A stretch of DNA of 14,771 nt from Rhodospirillales bacterium (GCA_018648445.1 JABGRG010000100.1:1-14771), one strand, 5' to 3'; shown: positions 5,351-13,678, numbered from the stretch's first letter. The notes: generated by a model not told the origin, from the letters alone. Numbers and translations: made by a program.

Positions 5351-5360
5351 TTCGGATCAA
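5332..5360 (-). promoter_or_regulatory. sigma70 promoter for rpmE
   Basis: On the minus strand TTGATC (5355-5360), 17 bases, then TATATA (5332-5337). The expected start near 5325 gives a leader of about 20 bases to the ATG at 5304. Confidence 0.75.
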
Positions 5361-5413
5361 GTGCGCTTTCAGTTGTTTTGCCAATGAATTTCGCAAAATC
5401 GAATAATTCTTCA

Positions 5414-6604
5414 CTATTCGCCCTCTTTTTGCCGTTTTGAAGCGAACCGCGTCGCCTGAAGGGCCAGAAAAAACACCGTCAGCATAATGGCCGCCGACAC
5501 GAAATAGGGGGCATGGCGCCCTAACGTGGAAAACAGTACTCCGGCGAAGGCCGGACCAACGACTCGGGCGAAAATAGATGCGGAACGCGATACGCCGAGC
5601 GTGCCGCCGCGACCTTCGGGTTCGGCCTCGAGTGAAATCAGGCTGTTCAACGCCGGGGTGATCACGCTGAAACCGTATGCGAGACCGGCCATAACCAAAA
5701 GCAGCACCGGCGGGGTTTGCGCGAACGGAAGAAAAAAGAACGATATGCTCAGTACCAATGCACCCTGAACAACGAGAGCCCGCTCGCCGAACCATCGAGT
5801 CAGCCTGCCGATCATTCCGCCTTGAATAAGGATGCTGAGAAGCCCGACAAACGCCAAAACGAAGCCGATATGGCGTGGCCCCCAACCGAACCCGCGTTCG
5901 GCCCACATGGCGAAGGTCGTTTCCATTCCGGCCATGACGAAAGTGGCCAGAAACATCAACCCGATCCAGTAGGTCAGGTTGCGGTTTCGACTGGCCTCCG
6001 CCAATTGCGCCATCATCGATTTTTTGGGCCGGGCGGCGACCCGGGCGCGAATTTCATCCGACAGCGATTCCTTGAGGATGGCGATGGCCAGACACAGGGA
6101 AACGAAGGAAAGGCCGGCGGCGGCGAACGCGGGCGTCTGATAATCGGCGTTCAAGGCGTCCGGCCCGGCGAGAATGCCGCCGATTGCGGGTCCGACGAAG
6201 AACCCCAGGCCATAACCGGCCCCGATCATTCCCATGCCGCGTGCTCTGTTTTCGGGCGTGGTCGAATCCGCAACATAGGCGAAGGCGGCGGAGATGTTTC
6301 CGGCCATAAAGCCACCGAGCGCGCGCGTGGCGAACAGCATCCACAGGGTATCGGCAAAGCCCAGCCATACGTACGAGACAACCGCGCCTGCGAGGCTTGC
6401 GATCAGCACCGGGCGTCGACCTATGCGATCACTCAGACCACCCCACCAGGTCGCCGAAAAAAGCTGCGCCAGAGAATATGTGGCAAGGACGAGGGTAACG
6501 ACATAGGGCGCGGCATCGAAATGCTCGGCATAAAACGGCAGCAGCGGAATGATAATTCCGAACCCGAGCAAATCAATGAAGACAATCAAAAACAGGATGA
6601 ACAT
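5414..6604 (-). CDS. MFS transporter, DHA1/TetA-like drug:H+ antiporter type
   Basis: A 396-residue inner-membrane protein with about twelve hydrophobic helices, the normal size for the family. Helix 1 holds a DHA1-type Asp (FIDLLGFGIIIPLLPFY, Asp11). Motif A follows helix 2 (GGLSDRIGRRPVL, about 55-67). Helix 4 contains a motif B-like segment with Arg (ATRALGGFMAGN). Helix 5 carries the antiporter motif C, GLGFFVGPAIGG. It resembles TetA/Tcr-like exporters, but the substrate cannot be named and tetracycline resistance should not be assumed. I chose ATG 6604 because helix 1 begins there; a longer reading adds 52 unstructured residues and reaches into the upstream gene. The Shine-Dalgarno is weak. 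It lies 70 bases after the MotB-like gene, so it may be the last gene of that transcript. Confidence 0.85.
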   Translation of the reverse strand: MFILFLIVFIDLLGFGIIIPLLPFYAEHFDAAPYVVTLVLATYSLAQLFSATWWGGLSDRIGRRPVLIASLAGAVVSYVWLGFADTLWMLFATRALGGFMAGNISAAFAYVADSTTPENRARGMGMIGAGYGLGFFVGPAIGGILAGPDALNADYQTPAFAAAGLSFVSLCLAIAILKESLSDEIRARVAARPKKSMMAQLAEASRNRNLTYWIGLMFLATFVMAGMETTFAMWAERGFGWGPRHIGFVLAFVGLLSILIQGGMIGRLTRWFGERALVVQGALVLSISFFFLPFAQTPPVLLLVMAGLAYGFSVITPALNSLISLEAEPEGRGGTLGVSRSASIFARVVGPAFAGVLFSTLGRHAPYFVSAAIMLTVFFLALQATRFASKRQKEGE

Positions 6605-6674
6605 GTTTGCTTGGGCTCTTGCGAATTCTGAAAGGCCGGTGGAATTAGAGTGTGGTGATGACCGGCTGAAATTT

Positions 6675-7889
6675 CTACCGTTGGGTGAGCTTGAATTCGA
6701 TGCGGCGATTGCGCCGATAGGCGTCCTCGTTGTCTTGCGGATCGATAGGCTGGAATTCACCGAACCCGGTCGCCGCCAGATTGCCGGTCGCGATGCCTTG
6801 TTCGATCATGAACTTGACCACGGATATGGCCCGCGCCGTCGACAATTCCCAGTTGGACGGAAACTGTGCCGTGCGAATGGGCCGTTTGTCGGTGTGGCCG
6901 TCGATGCGCAGAACCCAATCAATGTCCGAAGGAATCCGCGCGGCAAGATCAAGAAGCGTTTGCGCAAGTTGCTTCAGCTGGGCCGTTCCGGCATTTTGCA
7001 ACTCAGCTGAACCGCTGGCGAACAGAACTTCCGACTGGAAGACGAAACGGTCGCCGACAATGCGCACACCCTTTTTCTTGCCCAGCAATTCACGCAAGCG
7101 GCCAAAGAATTCGGAACGGTAGCGCGAAAGCTCCTGCACCTTTGAAGCGAGCGCCGCGTTCAGCCGTTTGCCCATGGCCGCAATCTGCACCTTTTGCTTG
7201 ACGGCGAGCAGTTCGGAAGCATCCAGCGCCCGTGCGATCCCGGCGACCTGTTCACGCAAAGCCCGCATCTGGCGATTGAGAAGGGCGACCTGAGCGCGTG
7301 CCGAGTCCGAAAGATCTTTTTCCGCCAGCAGCGCCTTGCGCTCTTCATCAAGCTCGGTCTGCGATTTGTCCAGCTTTCCCGACAGGCCGGCGATTTCGGT
7401 TTGCAGTTCTGCCTTGAGCGCTTCAAGCGCTTCGACCTGGTGGGCGAGAGTGGCCAGTTTATTGACCTGCACGGCGATTGCGGCCTTGTCGGCCATGATT
7501 GTTTTGAAGGCTTCTTCCAGTTCGCGGTTAAGGCGCGTTGCCTCTTCTTCGGCGCTCTCGGCGCGAAAACTGATGCTCTCCAACGCGCTTTGCAGGTCGT
7601 CGCGCTGGGCGACGGAGGCCTGGAGTTCGTCTGACAGCTGCGAGACATTCAGCCGAAGGTCAGCCGTTTCGCCGCGCTCCAGCGCCAGCATGTCGGCAAG
7701 TTCGCTGACTTGCCCCTGCAGTTTCTCAAGCGCTTCGTCGCGGCCCGACAGCGCCTCGTTCAGAAAGAACTGGGCCAGCACGAATACCATCAACAGGAAG
7801 ATGACGACCATCAGCAGAGCTGCCAGCCCATCCACGAATCCCGGCCAGATGTTCTGGCTGCGGTCGAAACGGCGAGATAAGGCGGCCAT
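6675..7889 (-). CDS. MotB-like stator protein with long coiled coil and OmpA-type peptidoglycan-binding domain
   Basis: A 404-residue protein. A single membrane helix (about 18-43) carries Asp20 at its start (GFVDGLAALLMV), in the position of the proton-accepting Asp32 of MotB. Residues 45-265 are an almost unbroken, charged, heptad-rich coiled coil. The C-terminal OmpA/MotB domain (about 280-404) has FASGSAEL, IDGHTDKRPI and NWELSTARAISVVKFM with Arg353, and ends with RRNRRIEFKL. Predicted topology is N-terminus in and the coiled coil and wall-binding domain in the periplasm. Only 7 bases separate the stop of the MotA-like gene from ATG 7889, implying translational coupling and a shared complex. 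MotB has a far shorter linker, so this is not an ordinary flagellar MotB. A longer reading to 8033 is rejected because it overlaps the upstream gene. The driven process is unknown. Confidence 0.9.
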   Translation of the reverse strand: MAALSRRFDRSQNIWPGFVDGLAALLMVVIFLLMVFVLAQFFLNEALSGRDEALEKLQGQVSELADMLALERGETADLRLNVSQLSDELQASVAQRDDLQSALESISFRAESAEEEATRLNRELEEAFKTIMADKAAIAVQVNKLATLAHQVEALEALKAELQTEIAGLSGKLDKSQTELDEERKALLAEKDLSDSARAQVALLNRQMRALREQVAGIARALDASELLAVKQKVQIAAMGKRLNAALASKVQELSRYRSEFFGRLRELLGKKKGVRIVGDRFVFQSEVLFASGSAELQNAGTAQLKQLAQTLLDLAARIPSDIDWVLRIDGHTDKRPIRTAQFPSNWELSTARAISVVKFMIEQGIATGNLAATGFGEFQPIDPQDNEDAYRRNRRIEFKLTQR

Positions 7890-7896
7890 TGTTGGG

Positions 7897-9048
7897 TTAG
7901 CGCTGCGACAGGTCGGACGCGGCCGATGCGGCGGCAACCGTCCGTGCCAGCAGTTTGATTTCACTGCGCAGCTGCTGGATGATTTCTTCGCGTCCCGCGC
8001 CAAGCTCCTCAAGCAGACGCGCGACGTAGACATCCAGATTGCGGATATGGGCGCGGGTCGACTCGTCCATCCCGTCGTTCCGTCCGCCGGCCCCTTCTGC
8101 CAGCCGCAGCAGGATGGGTTTCATTTCCATCTGGCTTTCCGCCAGCTTCATCATCAGCGTCTGCTCGGTGCGCATATGATCGGAAAGCGTGCCCAGCTTT
8201 TCCATCAGGGTTGTCAAATTGGTGTTGGCGAAGTTGCGTTCGTCCTCGCCGCGGGCCAGCGTGCGCTGGAGGTTTTCCAGGCTTTCCGCCGTTTGTTCGA
8301 GAAGCGCCTGCACATACGCCGGTACCGAATGATCGCCATCGCCGGGAAGCGCGCCCGAGGACAGCCGCGTCAGGCTGGAAAGCCATTCTTCCAGATCGTT
8401 GAAGAAACGGTTCTGGGCCTGACCCGCCTGAAGGTCCAGAAAGCCGAGAACCAGCGATCCGGCCAGACCGAAGAGCGACGAACTGAATGCCGTTCCCATG
8501 CCCGACAACGGGGCCTCCAGACCACGCTTCAAATCGTCGAACACGCCTGCCAGATTGCCGCCTGCGGCGGACAGCCCACCAATGACGTCGCTGATGGACG
8601 CGATTGTCTCAAGAAGGCCCCAAAACGTCCCCAGAAGGCCCAAGAAAATGAGAAGACCGACGGTGTAACGCGAAATATCGCGGCTTTCATCCAAACGCGA
8701 GGCGATACCGTCCAGAAGCGAGCGCATGGCCAGGGCCGAAAGGCTGAGCTTGTCACTGCGCTCGCCCAGCATGGTCGCCATGGGGGCCAGCAGTTTCGGA
8801 TCCTTGGTTTGGGAATGACCCTTGATGTCACCACGGAAACTGTCGATCCACGCGACCTCGGGATAAAGCCTGACCACCTGACGGAAGTTATAGATGATGC
8901 CCAGAAGCAACACGCCCAGGATCAGCCCGTTGAGCGGCGCGTTGGCCATAAAGGCGGTTTGCAGGGGGCCGAAAAGAACCCCACAAACGACGATTACCGC
9001 CAAAAGAAAGAGGCTCATGCGGGTCAGAAATAGGCGAGGCCGGTTCAT
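7897..9048 (-). CDS. MotA/TolQ/ExbB-type proton channel protein
   Basis: A 383-residue inner-membrane protein. Predicted helices are at about 11-30, 38-55, 129-149 and 180-204, with a cytoplasmic loop (56-128) between helices 2 and 3; this four-helix plan is that of MotA. The family signature is GLLGTFWGLLETIASI in helix 3, with the conserved Thr141, and GMGTAFSSSLFGLAGSLVLGF in helix 4. After helix 4 comes a cytoplasmic, largely helical tail of about 175 residues, longer than in TolQ or ExbB. It should form the pentameric ring around a dimer of the adjacent MotB-like protein and conduct protons. It starts 39 bases after the secreted OmpA-like gene. The ribosome binding site is poor, which fits coupled translation. 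The output of this motor is unknown. Confidence 0.88.
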   Translation of the reverse strand: MNRPRLFLTRMSLFLLAVIVVCGVLFGPLQTAFMANAPLNGLILGVLLLGIIYNFRQVVRLYPEVAWIDSFRGDIKGHSQTKDPKLLAPMATMLGERSDKLSLSALAMRSLLDGIASRLDESRDISRYTVGLLIFLGLLGTFWGLLETIASISDVIGGLSAAGGNLAGVFDDLKRGLEAPLSGMGTAFSSSLFGLAGSLVLGFLDLQAGQAQNRFFNDLEEWLSSLTRLSSGALPGDGDHSVPAYVQALLEQTAESLENLQRTLARGEDERNFANTNLTTLMEKLGTLSDHMRTEQTLMMKLAESQMEMKPILLRLAEGAGGRNDGMDESTRAHIRNLDVYVARLLEELGAGREEIIQQLRSEIKLLARTVAAASAASDLSQR

Positions 9049-9087
9049 GGCAGGGCGGCTTTCAAGAAACTAGAATTCACTCGTTTG

Positions 9088-10107
9088 TCATCGTTCAACA
9101 ACATTGATGTCGACCCGGTTGACCGGTTTTTCGTCCGTCCGGTCGCCGAGCGCGCGGACATCGATTCGCGTGCTGCGAAGCCCGCTTTCGATCAGGAAAG
9201 ATCGAACCGACAGCGCGCGGGACAACGAAAGGCGGCGCGCCTTGCTTGACGACAACGATTCGCCTCCTGCGTAGGCGAGAAGCTGCAGCCGCAAGTTCGA
9301 ATCATCAATTACATTGTCCACAAGTCCCTTAAGAATGTCCCGGGACGCTGTAGGAAGTTTGGATACGCCTGCATCGAAGATGATTTTCGTTGCGGTGCCG
9401 ACTTCGGCCTTGCTTCCGTCGGCCTTCTTTTCCGCAGCCGGAGTCAAGGCCGCGACTTTCGCGGGCTCCGGCGCGGGTTTGGCGGCCTCTGGCGGTGGTG
9501 GGGGAGCCGGCGGGGCGACCGCAGGCTCGGGCGGCGGGGCATCTGCCTGCTTGGCGGCCATCTGCGGAACTGCCGGTTTTGCCGGTTTCACAGGCTCAGG
9601 CTTGGCCGGAGGGGCCGCCGCGGGCTTTGCCATGGGCTTCACAGCAGGTTTTTCGGGCGTAGCCGATTTCTCGGGCGAGGGCTCCGGAAGGGTTTTTCCG
9701 GGAATGTCCATGTTCGACACGGGAGGCGTGGCCGGGGGAACGACGGCGTTGGTGGTTGGAGCCCGCAAAACGACGCGGTTCTTATCAGTCGCCGGAATTG
9801 GCGCTCCGCCACCTTTGGGCGTCACGTGCAATCTGGAAACCGGCGAGGCCGGTCCCGGAATGACCAGGGTTCCGGAATAACCGGCACCGGGCGCGAACGA
9901 TTTTGACGCAGCCGCGGAACTGCTTGCGTCAAGGACGCTCAAATCAACGGTTACATAGGGATTATCGCTGGCGTAGCCCCCGGATGATTGCGCAACGGCG
10001 TCGGACACCGACAAGGTTTGCGCACCCAGAAACACGGAAAATACGGCGAATGGCCCCCAACCGAAAATAGGCGGGATGGCACGATGGAAAATGGGTCTTT
10101 TGTTCAT
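9088..10107 (-). CDS. secreted OmpA-like protein with Pro/Ala-rich linker
   Basis: A 339-residue protein. Residues 1-39 look like a Sec signal peptide, with basic MNKRPIFHR, a hydrophobic stretch and a probable cut after AVA before Gln40. There is no lipobox cysteine, so a soluble periplasmic or wall-bound protein is inferred. Residues 40-115 are unrecognised. About 120-225 is rich in Pro, Ala and Lys (many PA.PAKP and PPPP pieces), an extended linker. The C-terminal domain (236-339) is OmpA-like: IIFDAG, LLAYAGG, ARRLSLSRALSVRSFL, and VDINVVER at the end. It is the first gene of the apparent stator module, 157 bases after suhB. I chose ATG 10107 because the signal peptide begins there; a longer reading adds 18 non-signal residues. 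Confidence 0.85.
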   Translation of the reverse strand: MNKRPIFHRAIPPIFGWGPFAVFSVFLGAQTLSVSDAVAQSSGGYASDNPYVTVDLSVLDASSSAAASKSFAPGAGYSGTLVIPGPASPVSRLHVTPKGGGAPIPATDKNRVVLRAPTTNAVVPPATPPVSNMDIPGKTLPEPSPEKSATPEKPAVKPMAKPAAAPPAKPEPVKPAKPAVPQMAAKQADAPPPEPAVAPPAPPPPPEAAKPAPEPAKVAALTPAAEKKADGSKAEVGTATKIIFDAGVSKLPTASRDILKGLVDNVIDDSNLRLQLLAYAGGESLSSSKARRLSLSRALSVRSFLIESGLRSTRIDVRALGDRTDEKPVNRVDINVVER

Positions 10108-10264
10108 GGCGCTACTGTTTCCCCCAGACGAACGGGCAGCCCAAATGCGATCCAACAGCAATTCCCCTCACTGTTCGATCAAAATATGCGCGTTCACCAT
10201 AGCCAACGGCCACGCGCCGCACAACCGGTTCGTTTTGTTGAGAGACGTTTGAGTTTGGCGAAAA

Positions 10265-11071
10265 TCAATCCCGCGCTTTGGTCGATTTGCGCAGGATGTC
10301 GCCAAGCGGCCCGTGCATATCGGGCGTTGCGGCAAGTACGTTGTTTTTGGTCAGGAATTTCCGGCCGCCGTCAATTTCGGTCACGAACCCACCGGCCTCG
10401 CGCACCAGAACCGCCCCGGCGGCGATATCCCAAATGCTGATACCGGTTTCCCAATATCCTTCAAAGCGCCCGGCGGCGACATAGGCCATGTCCAGCGCTG
10501 CCGCGCCAAACCGGCGCACGCCCGCGCATTCGCCCATAACGGCCGCCAGTTGACGGCCAAACGGTTCGTGATTTTCGGTTCCCTTGAAGGGAATGCCGGT
10601 GGCGAACAGGGAATCGTCCAGACTTGATCTTGCGGAAACCCGCAGCCGCTTTCCGTTCAAATGCGCGCCCTGGCCTTTTTCGGCCCAGAACATCTGGTCG
10701 CCGACGGGTTCATAGACAACGCCTGCCAGAATGTCGCGGTCGCGCTCAAGGGCGATGGAAATGGCGAAATGCGGAATGCCGTGCAGGAAATTGGTGGTTC
10801 CGTCCAGCGGGTCGATAATCCACCGGTTGGAATTATCCTTCCCTTCGACGACCCCCGATTCTTCCATGACGAAGCCGAAATCGGGGCGCGCCCGGTGCAA
10901 CTCGGCATACAGGGTTTGTTCGGCCTTTTTGTCGGCGGTGGATACGAAGTCGGCGGGACCTTTGCGCGAAACCTGAAGGTTTTCGACTTCGCCGAAGTCG
11001 CGAACCAGGTTGCGCGCCGCTTTCTGGGCGGCGGCGACCATGACGTTTATCAAAGCGGAACGAACAGCCAT
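10265..11071 (-). CDS. suhB: inositol monophosphatase family protein (SuhB-like)
   Basis: A 268-residue cytosolic Mg-dependent, Li-sensitive type phosphatase. All metal-site motifs are intact: MEES (69-72, Glu70 and Glu71), DPLDGTTNF (87-95, Asp87, Asp90 and Thr92) and WDIAAGAVLVREAGG (214-228, Asp215). It should hydrolyse inositol 1-phosphate or related sugar phosphates. In E. coli SuhB also acts with Nus factors in rRNA antitermination; whether this one does is not visible. ATG 11071 lies only 9 bases after the efp stop, and its AAGGA ribosome binding site sits inside the end of efp, so the two are translationally coupled. Confidence 0.95.
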   Translation of the reverse strand: MAVRSALINVMVAAAQKAARNLVRDFGEVENLQVSRKGPADFVSTADKKAEQTLYAELHRARPDFGFVMEESGVVEGKDNSNRWIIDPLDGTTNFLHGIPHFAISIALERDRDILAGVVYEPVGDQMFWAEKGQGAHLNGKRLRVSARSSLDDSLFATGIPFKGTENHEPFGRQLAAVMGECAGVRRFGAAALDMAYVAAGRFEGYWETGISIWDIAAGAVLVREAGGFVTEIDGGRKFLTKNNVLAATPDMHGPLGDILRKSTKARD

Positions 11072-11080
11072 CTTTTTTGA

Positions 11081-11650
11081 TTAATCCTTTGCGCGTTCCA
11101 CGTAGGTGCGGTCCTGCGTGTTGACGACGATACGGGTCCCCGCTTCGATGTGCGGCGGCACCAGAACGCGTACGCCGTTATCGAGAACCGCCGGTTTGTA
11201 AGACGAAGACGCCGTTTGTCCCTTGACCACGGCATCGGCCTCGACCACTTCGAACACGGCATGATCGGGCAGCGCCACGCCCAGAGGCTCGCCTTCGTAA
11301 GATTCGATCATGACTCCCATGCCTTCCTGCAGGAACGGGATCTGTTCTTCGCCCACATCCTCGCCGGCGATGGAAATCTGATCATACGTCTCGTCGTCCA
11401 TGAACGTGTACATGTCGTCGGCGGCGAACAGGAATTGGAATTTTTTTTGCTCCAGACGCACCCGCTCGACGGATTCCGATGAACGGAAGCGTTCGTTCAG
11501 CTTGGATCCGATGCGGATATCCTTGAGTTCTACCTGAAGATAGGCGCCGCCCTTGCCGGGCTGGGTGTGTTGGATTTTCACGGCCCGCCACAGGCGGCCC
11601 TGATGTTCGATAACCATTCCTGGACGGATGGTGTTTCCATTAATTTTCAT
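11081..11650 (-). CDS. efp: translation elongation factor P
   Basis: A 189-residue protein of the usual length and three-domain build (KOW-like N-domain, then two OB-type domains). It enters the ribosomal E site and relieves stalling at consecutive prolines. The modified-lysine loop is PGKGGAY with Lys33, equivalent to E. coli Lys34. NERFRSSESVERVRLE and the C-terminal GTRIVVNTQDRTYVERA are typical. The modifying enzyme is not in the window. The nearby secreted OmpA-like protein and the TrcR tail are proline-rich, but a link is speculative. It is followed within 9 bases by suhB and preceded by thiE after 83 bases, with no terminator seen between. Confidence 0.98.
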   Translation of the reverse strand: MKINGNTIRPGMVIEHQGRLWRAVKIQHTQPGKGGAYLQVELKDIRIGSKLNERFRSSESVERVRLEQKKFQFLFAADDMYTFMDDETYDQISIAGEDVGEEQIPFLQEGMGVMIESYEGEPLGVALPDHAVFEVVEADAVVKGQTASSSYKPAVLDNGVRVLVPPHIEAGTRIVVNTQDRTYVERAKD

Positions 11651-11733
11651 GGTTCTAACCGTACGTTTGGGTGACGGGATTAAATTGCGGCGCGGAACCT
11701 ACCAGCTTGCGGGATCGGACGCAACGCCAAGGG

Positions 11734-12369
11734 TTATTCCGCTCCAGCGATTCTGCGGTTAAATGCCGCGACCGCGTCCGCCGGGCCGTCAGTGTGGTTC
11801 CAGATGCCGCCGACGATGGCCAGGAAGTCGGCTCCGGCTTGGATTAGCGGCAGGCAGTTGTCGATGGTGATGCCGCCGATGGCGACGCAGGGGACGGTGG
11901 TTATTTCGCTCCACCATTCGAGGATTTCAGGCGACGCCTGGGCTTTGGGGTTCTTGGTTTCGGTCGGATAGAACGCGCCGAAGGCCACGTAGTCGGCGTC
12001 CTTTTCGCCCGCTTCCATGGCCAGATGGCGCGAATCGTGGCAGGTGACGCCGACGATGGCGTTCGGGCCGACAGCGGCGCGCGCTTGCTGATAGGACGCA
12101 TCTTCCTGCCCCACATGAACGCCGTCGCAGCCCATTTCGGCAGCCAGATCGGGGCGGTCGTTCATCAGCACGGCGACATCGCGTGACTGGGCGATGGGAA
12201 GAATGGCTTCGGTGGCACGGCGGATTTCATCGTCGTCGATGTCTTTGAGGCGAATTTGCAGGCAGGCCACGTCGCCGCCATCCAGGGCTGAGGCGAGCGT
12301 AGTGGAAAACGGCGCAATTTCAATGCGCGGCGGCGTAATCAGATACAGGCGGCAGTTTTGTGTGCTCAT
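11734..12369 (-). CDS. thiE: thiamine phosphate synthase
   Basis: A 211-residue cytosolic TIM-barrel enzyme that joins HMP diphosphate with the thiazole phosphate to give thiamine phosphate. Motifs in order are LQIRLKD (37-43; the Q.R.K pyrophosphate site), MNDRPDLA (69-76), DGVHVGQED (82-90), [10 protein letters not shown] (107-116), [13 protein letters not shown] (130-142) and VAIGGI (162-167). ATG 12369 is chosen because the family core starts there; a longer reading adds 35 residues translated through the gap terminator. No thiamine (TPP) riboswitch-like sequence is apparent in the 82 bases upstream, and no other thi gene is adjacent. It follows gap across a terminator, so expression depends on read-through or an unrecognised promoter. 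Confidence 0.93.
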   Translation of the reverse strand: MSTQNCRLYLITPPRIEIAPFSTTLASALDGGDVACLQIRLKDIDDDEIRRATEAILPIAQSRDVAVLMNDRPDLAAEMGCDGVHVGQEDASYQQARAAVGPNAIVGVTCHDSRHLAMEAGEKDADYVAFGAFYPTETKNPKAQASPEILEWWSEITTVPCVAIGGITIDNCLPLIQAGADFLAIVGGIWNHTDGPADAVAAFNRRIAGAE

Positions 12370-12387
12370 GGTTTTTATCCGTACCAC

Positions 12388-12422
12388 AAAAAAACCAAGG
12401 GCGGGACCCGAAAGCCCCGCCC
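12388..12422 (-). terminator. terminator between gap and thiE
   Basis: On the minus strand GGGCGGG (12416-12422), loop of ten bases, CCCGCCC (12399-12405), then TTGG and seven T (opposite the A run 12388-12394). It lies 30 bases after the gap stop. The TTGG between stem and T tract may weaken it and allow read-through into thiE. Confidence 0.75.
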
Positions 12423-12451
12423 AAAGTCGGATCGTCTTGACCGCGTTTGCC

Positions 12452-13459
12452 TTATTTGGCGTTGGCCATGGCAACCGTGGTGTCGGGCATACGGTTGGAG
12501 AAGCCCCATTCGTTGTCGTACCAGGAGACGACGCGTACGAGGTTGCCGTCGACGACCTGGGTCTGGGTCAGATCGAAGATCGAGCTGTGCGGGTTGTGGT
12601 TGAAGTCAATGGAAACCAGCGGCGCGTCAATGGCGAGCATAACGCCCTTGAGGTTGGTCGCTGCGGCTTGCGAAATGGCGGCGTTGATTTCTTCCTTCGT
12701 CGTGCTCTTCTTGGCGATGAAGGTCAGATCGACGACCGAGACGTTCGGGGTCGGCACACGGATGGCCGAGCCGTCCAGCTTGCCAGCCAGTTCGGGAAGA
12801 ACCAGGCCGACGGCGCGCGCGGCACCGGTCGAGGTCGGGATCATGGAAAGCGCACCGGCACGGGCCCGGCGCAGATCGCCGTGCAGGGTGTCCAGAACCG
12901 GCTGATCGCCCGTGTAGGCATGGATCGTGGTCATGTAACCCTTTTCGATGCCGACGAGGTTGTTGATGACATAGGCCATCGGGGCCAGGCAGTTGGTCGT
13001 GCAAGAAGCGTTGGAGACGACCGTGTCGGAGGCTTTCAGCACGTCGTGGTTGACGCCGTAAACGACGGTCGCGTCGGCGCCGGCGGACGGAGCCGAAACC
13101 AGAACCTTCTTCGCGCCGGCTTCAAGATGGACCGTCGCTTTTTCCTTGGCGGTGAAGATACCGGTGCATTCCCAGACGATATCAACGCCCAGATCTTTCC
13201 ATGGCAGCTTGGTCGGGTCGCGTTCGGCGGTGACCTGGATCGGGCCGCGGCCAACGTTCATTTTGTCGCCTTCGACCGTTACGTCGGGGCCAAAAACGCC
13301 ATGGACCGAATCGTACTTGAGAAGATGAGCATTGGCTTCAACCGAACCCAAATCGTTGACGCCAACGATTTCGACGTCGTCACGGCCCTGTTCAATAAGG
13401 GCGCGCATGGTCAAACGTCCGATGCGGCCAAAGCCGTTAATTGCAACACGTACTGCCAT
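12452..13459 (-). CDS. gap: glyceraldehyde-3-phosphate dehydrogenase, type I
   Basis: A 335-residue cytosolic enzyme that oxidises glyceraldehyde 3-phosphate to 1,3-bisphosphoglycerate with NAD(P). The Rossmann motif is INGFGRIGR (7-15). The catalytic motif is SNASCTTNC with Cys153, and His180 is its partner. [34 protein letters not shown] and [13 protein letters not shown] are invariant regions. The residues equivalent to 187/188 are Thr-Leu, neither the Leu-Pro of many NAD enzymes nor the Ala-Ser of the chloroplast enzyme, so cofactor choice is not read from them. Start 13459 is favoured by GGAG eight bases upstream; an ATG four codons earlier has none. Often gap neighbours tkt, pgk or fba in this class; here none is adjacent. 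A leader hairpin lies at 13510-13540. Confidence 0.98.
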   Translation of the reverse strand: MAVRVAINGFGRIGRLTMRALIEQGRDDVEIVGVNDLGSVEANAHLLKYDSVHGVFGPDVTVEGDKMNVGRGPIQVTAERDPTKLPWKDLGVDIVWECTGIFTAKEKATVHLEAGAKKVLVSAPSAGADATVVYGVNHDVLKASDTVVSNASCTTNCLAPMAYVINNLVGIEKGYMTTIHAYTGDQPVLDTLHGDLRRARAGALSMIPTSTGAARAVGLVLPELAGKLDGSAIRVPTPNVSVVDLTFIAKKSTTKEEINAAISQAAATNLKGVMLAIDAPLVSIDFNHNPHSSIFDLTQTQVVDGNLVRVVSWYDNEWGFSNRMPDTTVAMANAK

Positions 13460-13509
13460 TATATTCTCCATTTTTCTTAGACGGTTTAAGCACCAATCCG
13501 GGACCGAAA

Positions 13510-13540
13510 CGCCATGGGAAGGCGCAACGCCCTTCCGGCG
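13510..13540 (-). promoter_or_regulatory. hairpin in the gap leader region
   Basis: CGCC (13510-13513) pairs with GGCG (13537-13540). Inside, GGAAGGCG (13517-13524) pairs with CGCCCTTCC (13528-13536), with one bulged base and loop CAA. It lies about 50 bases ahead of the gap start. No T tract follows, so it is not a standard terminator. It may stabilise the mRNA or bind a regulator. I could not find a clear gap promoter beside it. Confidence 0.35.
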
Positions 13541-13648
13541 ACTTCAATCGATCAATGCCCTTGGGGCTATCGCTGCAAGAATTTTCGGCGCGCAACATCA
13601 ACCTATTGCCCGCCTCAGTCAATGGCTTTTTTTAGCACCAATCGGCGG

Positions 13649-13678
13649 TTGACGTTGTTGCGGGGCGGCGCCTATTCT
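13649..13678 (+). promoter_or_regulatory. sigma70-type promoter for the DUF4164-zapA-6S unit
   Basis: TTGACG (13649-13654), 18 bases, TATTCT (13673-13678). The expected start near 13685 gives a leader of about 23 bases to the GTG at 13708. Confidence 0.55.

Noticed and set aside
5414..6604. Tetracycline resistance gene tetA
   Set aside because: The motifs are shared by many DHA1 exporters. Nothing in the sequence specifies tetracycline, and there is no TetR-type regulator or mobile element beside it.
5717..6631. A 304-codon open frame on the plus strand
   Set aside because: It is antisense to the MFS transporter gene and is a highly charged, unstructured translation typical of a reverse-frame shadow.
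7336..9033. A 565-codon open frame on the plus strand
   Set aside because: It lies antisense to the MotA-like and MotB-like genes, has low-complexity Ser/Arg/Gln-rich composition, no family motif and no ribosome binding site. It is an artefact of GC-rich codon bias.
6675..9048. Zorya anti-phage system (ZorA/ZorB)
   Set aside because: The channel and wall-binding pair resembles ZorAB in plan, but no ZorC, ZorD or ZorE gene is nearby, the channel tail is shorter than in ZorA, and the neighbourhood is core genome.
12194..13480. A 428-codon open frame on the plus strand
   Set aside because: It is antisense to gap and thiE, both certain, and has no recognisable motif.
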